Assembly (NCBI RefSeq): GCF_021018805.1
Contig: NC_086257.1
Coordinates: forward strand, 17,604,693 to 17,668,692
Length of the DNA stretch: 64,000 nucleotides
Reading direction: 5' to 3'
Origin: Prinia subflava
Taxonomy: Eukaryota; Chordata; Aves; Passeriformes; Cisticolidae
Shown here: piece by piece, positions 62,786 to 64,000 of the stretch
How positions within the stretch are numbered: position 1 is the stretch's first letter
How the letters are laid out: each line of letters opens with the position of its first letter
Program-made: the position numbers and the translations under genes
The notes under the pieces: model-generated
Database searches by the model: none
What the model was told of the DNA's origin: nothing
Seen by the model: only the letters and a program-made list of their open reading frames with translations

Positions 62786-63922
62786 TTAAGAAAACGCAGC
62801 TGAACAAGGATATGTGTCCGCATAGTACAGTTTACAAAGAAGCACAATATTGACTAGTCTGCAGTACATTCTACCCCAAATCCCTGAAGAAATCTTTTTA
62901 ACTTTGGGGTCTGTAGCCCGCTTCCAGAGCTGGCGAAGATCATCTACATGTCCATGAGATGTCATCATCTTGTTATAAATGCAGGGATGATATGGAGCCT
63001 TTCCTTCCCCAGAAAAAAATACATGATATTGTGGTACAATTCCCATTTTATTGGCACAGAGACCCATGAAAACATCGTCTATATAAAGACTTGTATTCAG
63101 AGTCAATGAAGCCTCATAAACTTTAGCTGCTACATCGTTTGATATTACATATGCAGCTCCTGCTGTGTAGTCGGGGTAAGAGGGCCACTGGTACATTTCA
63201 TATGGAACGTAGTATTTGCTACTCTTGTCTCTAACGGGAGGGGATCCACGATGGACACGACCAATCCAGATATCTTGAGCACCCATTTCTGTGAGACTTT
63301 GGAGATAAGCAACGAGGTTTGGCATGTGGATAAATATGTCATCGTCTGCAGACATAATGAACCTGGCGTGAGGACAGAAGGCATTCACCCAGCTAAACTG
63401 CAAAAGCAATTTAAGAGTAAGATTGTGAAAGGTATCCAAGAAGTCTTGTTGAATCAGATCCTGGTATTTCTGGTCTTCAAGCTCAAGATCTCTTTGCCGC
63501 TGTCTTTTCTGCAGGTGGTCTGTTGGTCGTCCTAAAGCAAAAAGGGTTTTAATGTTGGCATTAAGTTGAGAACGAACGTACATCTCATTACCCCAAGTTT
63601 GTCTAATTGCATCCCTTCGATGACGGTTTTCAGGAGAAGTCTTCACAAACAATAGGAGAAGGACATCCTGCTGCTGACATTTCTCTCTGTGGTTGATCAA
63701 GTACTTGTAGCTTGATACTCTGTTCGGGTTATCCCTGCTGATAGACAGGCTGTCATTCACAAAATGGTAGCTATTTATGAGGTATCTGTAGGAATAGGAC
63801 TTCATATGGCTCACAACGTGATTATCAAACGGCACCCAAAAAATCATGAGACACAGTATGAAGCAAGTGGCACATATCTGCAAAAAATGGCATTTTCTGA
63901 CTCTTCTGGGACTAACAAACAT
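62786..63922 (-). CDS. B3GNT5: B3GNT5, lactosylceramide beta-1,3-N-acetylglucosaminyltransferase (Lc3 synthase)
   Basis: One uninterrupted exon encodes 378 residues, the length known for vertebrate B3GNT5. It is a type II Golgi protein: a short basic cytosolic tail ([10 protein letters not shown]), a membrane anchor at about residues 14-31, a stem, then a GT31 beta-3-glycosyltransferase domain from about 85 to 340. Visible motifs are RDAIRQTWG (103-111), the metal-binding DDD at 193-195 (MSADDDIF), [13 protein letters not shown] (249-261) and DDVFMG (282-287). Possible N-glycosylation sites are N56, N167 and N276. The enzyme adds GlcNAc in beta-1,3 linkage to lactosylceramide, the first committed step of lacto- and neolacto-series glycolipids. 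An intronless coding exon is normal for this gene; its 5' untranslated exons should lie to the right. It is antisense to MCF2L2 and lies within its intron. Confidence 0.97.
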   Translation of the reverse strand: MFVSPRRVRKCHFLQICATCFILCLMIFWVPFDNHVVSHMKSYSYRYLINSYHFVNDSLSISRDNPNRVSSYKYLINHREKCQQQDVLLLLFVKTSPENRHRRDAIRQTWGNEMYVRSQLNANIKTLFALGRPTDHLQKRQRQRDLELEDQKYQDLIQQDFLDTFHNLTLKLLLQFSWVNAFCPHARFIMSADDDIFIHMPNLVAYLQSLTEMGAQDIWIGRVHRGSPPVRDKSSKYYVPYEMYQWPSYPDYTAGAAYVISNDVAAKVYEASLTLNTSLYIDDVFMGLCANKMGIVPQYHVFFSGEGKAPYHPCIYNKMMTSHGHVDDLRQLWKRATDPKVKKISSGIWGRMYCRLVNIVLLCKLYYADTYPCSAAFS

Positions 63923-64000
63923 TCTGATACAGTTTTTATAATTCTTATTCTTGTTCAGGATCAGTTTTTACAGTGCCTGTGTTTTAGTTTAAGAGCACAG

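Noticed and set aside
63145..63535. Open frames on both strands inside B3GNT5
   Set aside because: They are shadows of the B3GNT5 coding frame.
1..64000. Bacterial- or phage-type systems, CRISPR arrays, operons, tRNA or rRNA genes
   Set aside because: Nothing of this kind is visible. The window is spliced vertebrate DNA with ordinary introns.

Overview
The window is vertebrate nuclear DNA, most likely from a bird. Genes are split into short exons with GT-AG introns, protein-coding density is low, and the only recognisable transposons are old CR1-type LINE pieces and MIR-like SINE pieces. The calls rest on direct reading of the sequence and on family knowledge recalled from memory; no alignment or database search was run.

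Two genes are clear. The first, on the + strand, is the amino-terminal half of MCF2L2, a Dbl-family Rho guanine-nucleotide exchange factor. Fourteen consecutive exons between 20399 and 59074 join in one open frame with compatible splice phases, giving about 598 residues. They encode a Sec14/CRAL-TRIO-like domain, then a spectrin-repeat-like helical region, then a basic linker. The catalytic DH and PH domains must lie to the right of the window. The second gene is B3GNT5, on the - strand, as one intact 378-codon exon at 62786-63922. It encodes the Golgi enzyme that starts lacto/neolacto glycosphingolipids. It lies in the MCF2L2 intron after exon 14, in antisense orientation.

Layout: 1-20398 is the upstream region and/or first intron. 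It holds a possible alternative first coding exon (4210-4351), two CpG-rich stretches that are the best promoter candidates (about 10590-10775 and 11980-12310), and a doubtful open frame at the left edge (88-350). From 20399 to 48833 come twelve MCF2L2 exons, with long introns at first and tightly clustered exons from 43 to 49 kb. An 8.7-kb intron follows, then two linker exons (57534-57637 and 58986-59074). The remainder is the B3GNT5 3' untranslated region and coding exon.

The two products act in different pathways (Rho signalling and glycolipid synthesis); the visible link is their nested antisense arrangement. I found no sign of a new multi-gene system. The observations most worth checking are the alternative first exon, the CpG-rich promoters, an unexplained 217-codon antisense open frame in intron 5, a 42-T tract that may mark a retrocopy, and several perfect hairpins and small tandem repeats.
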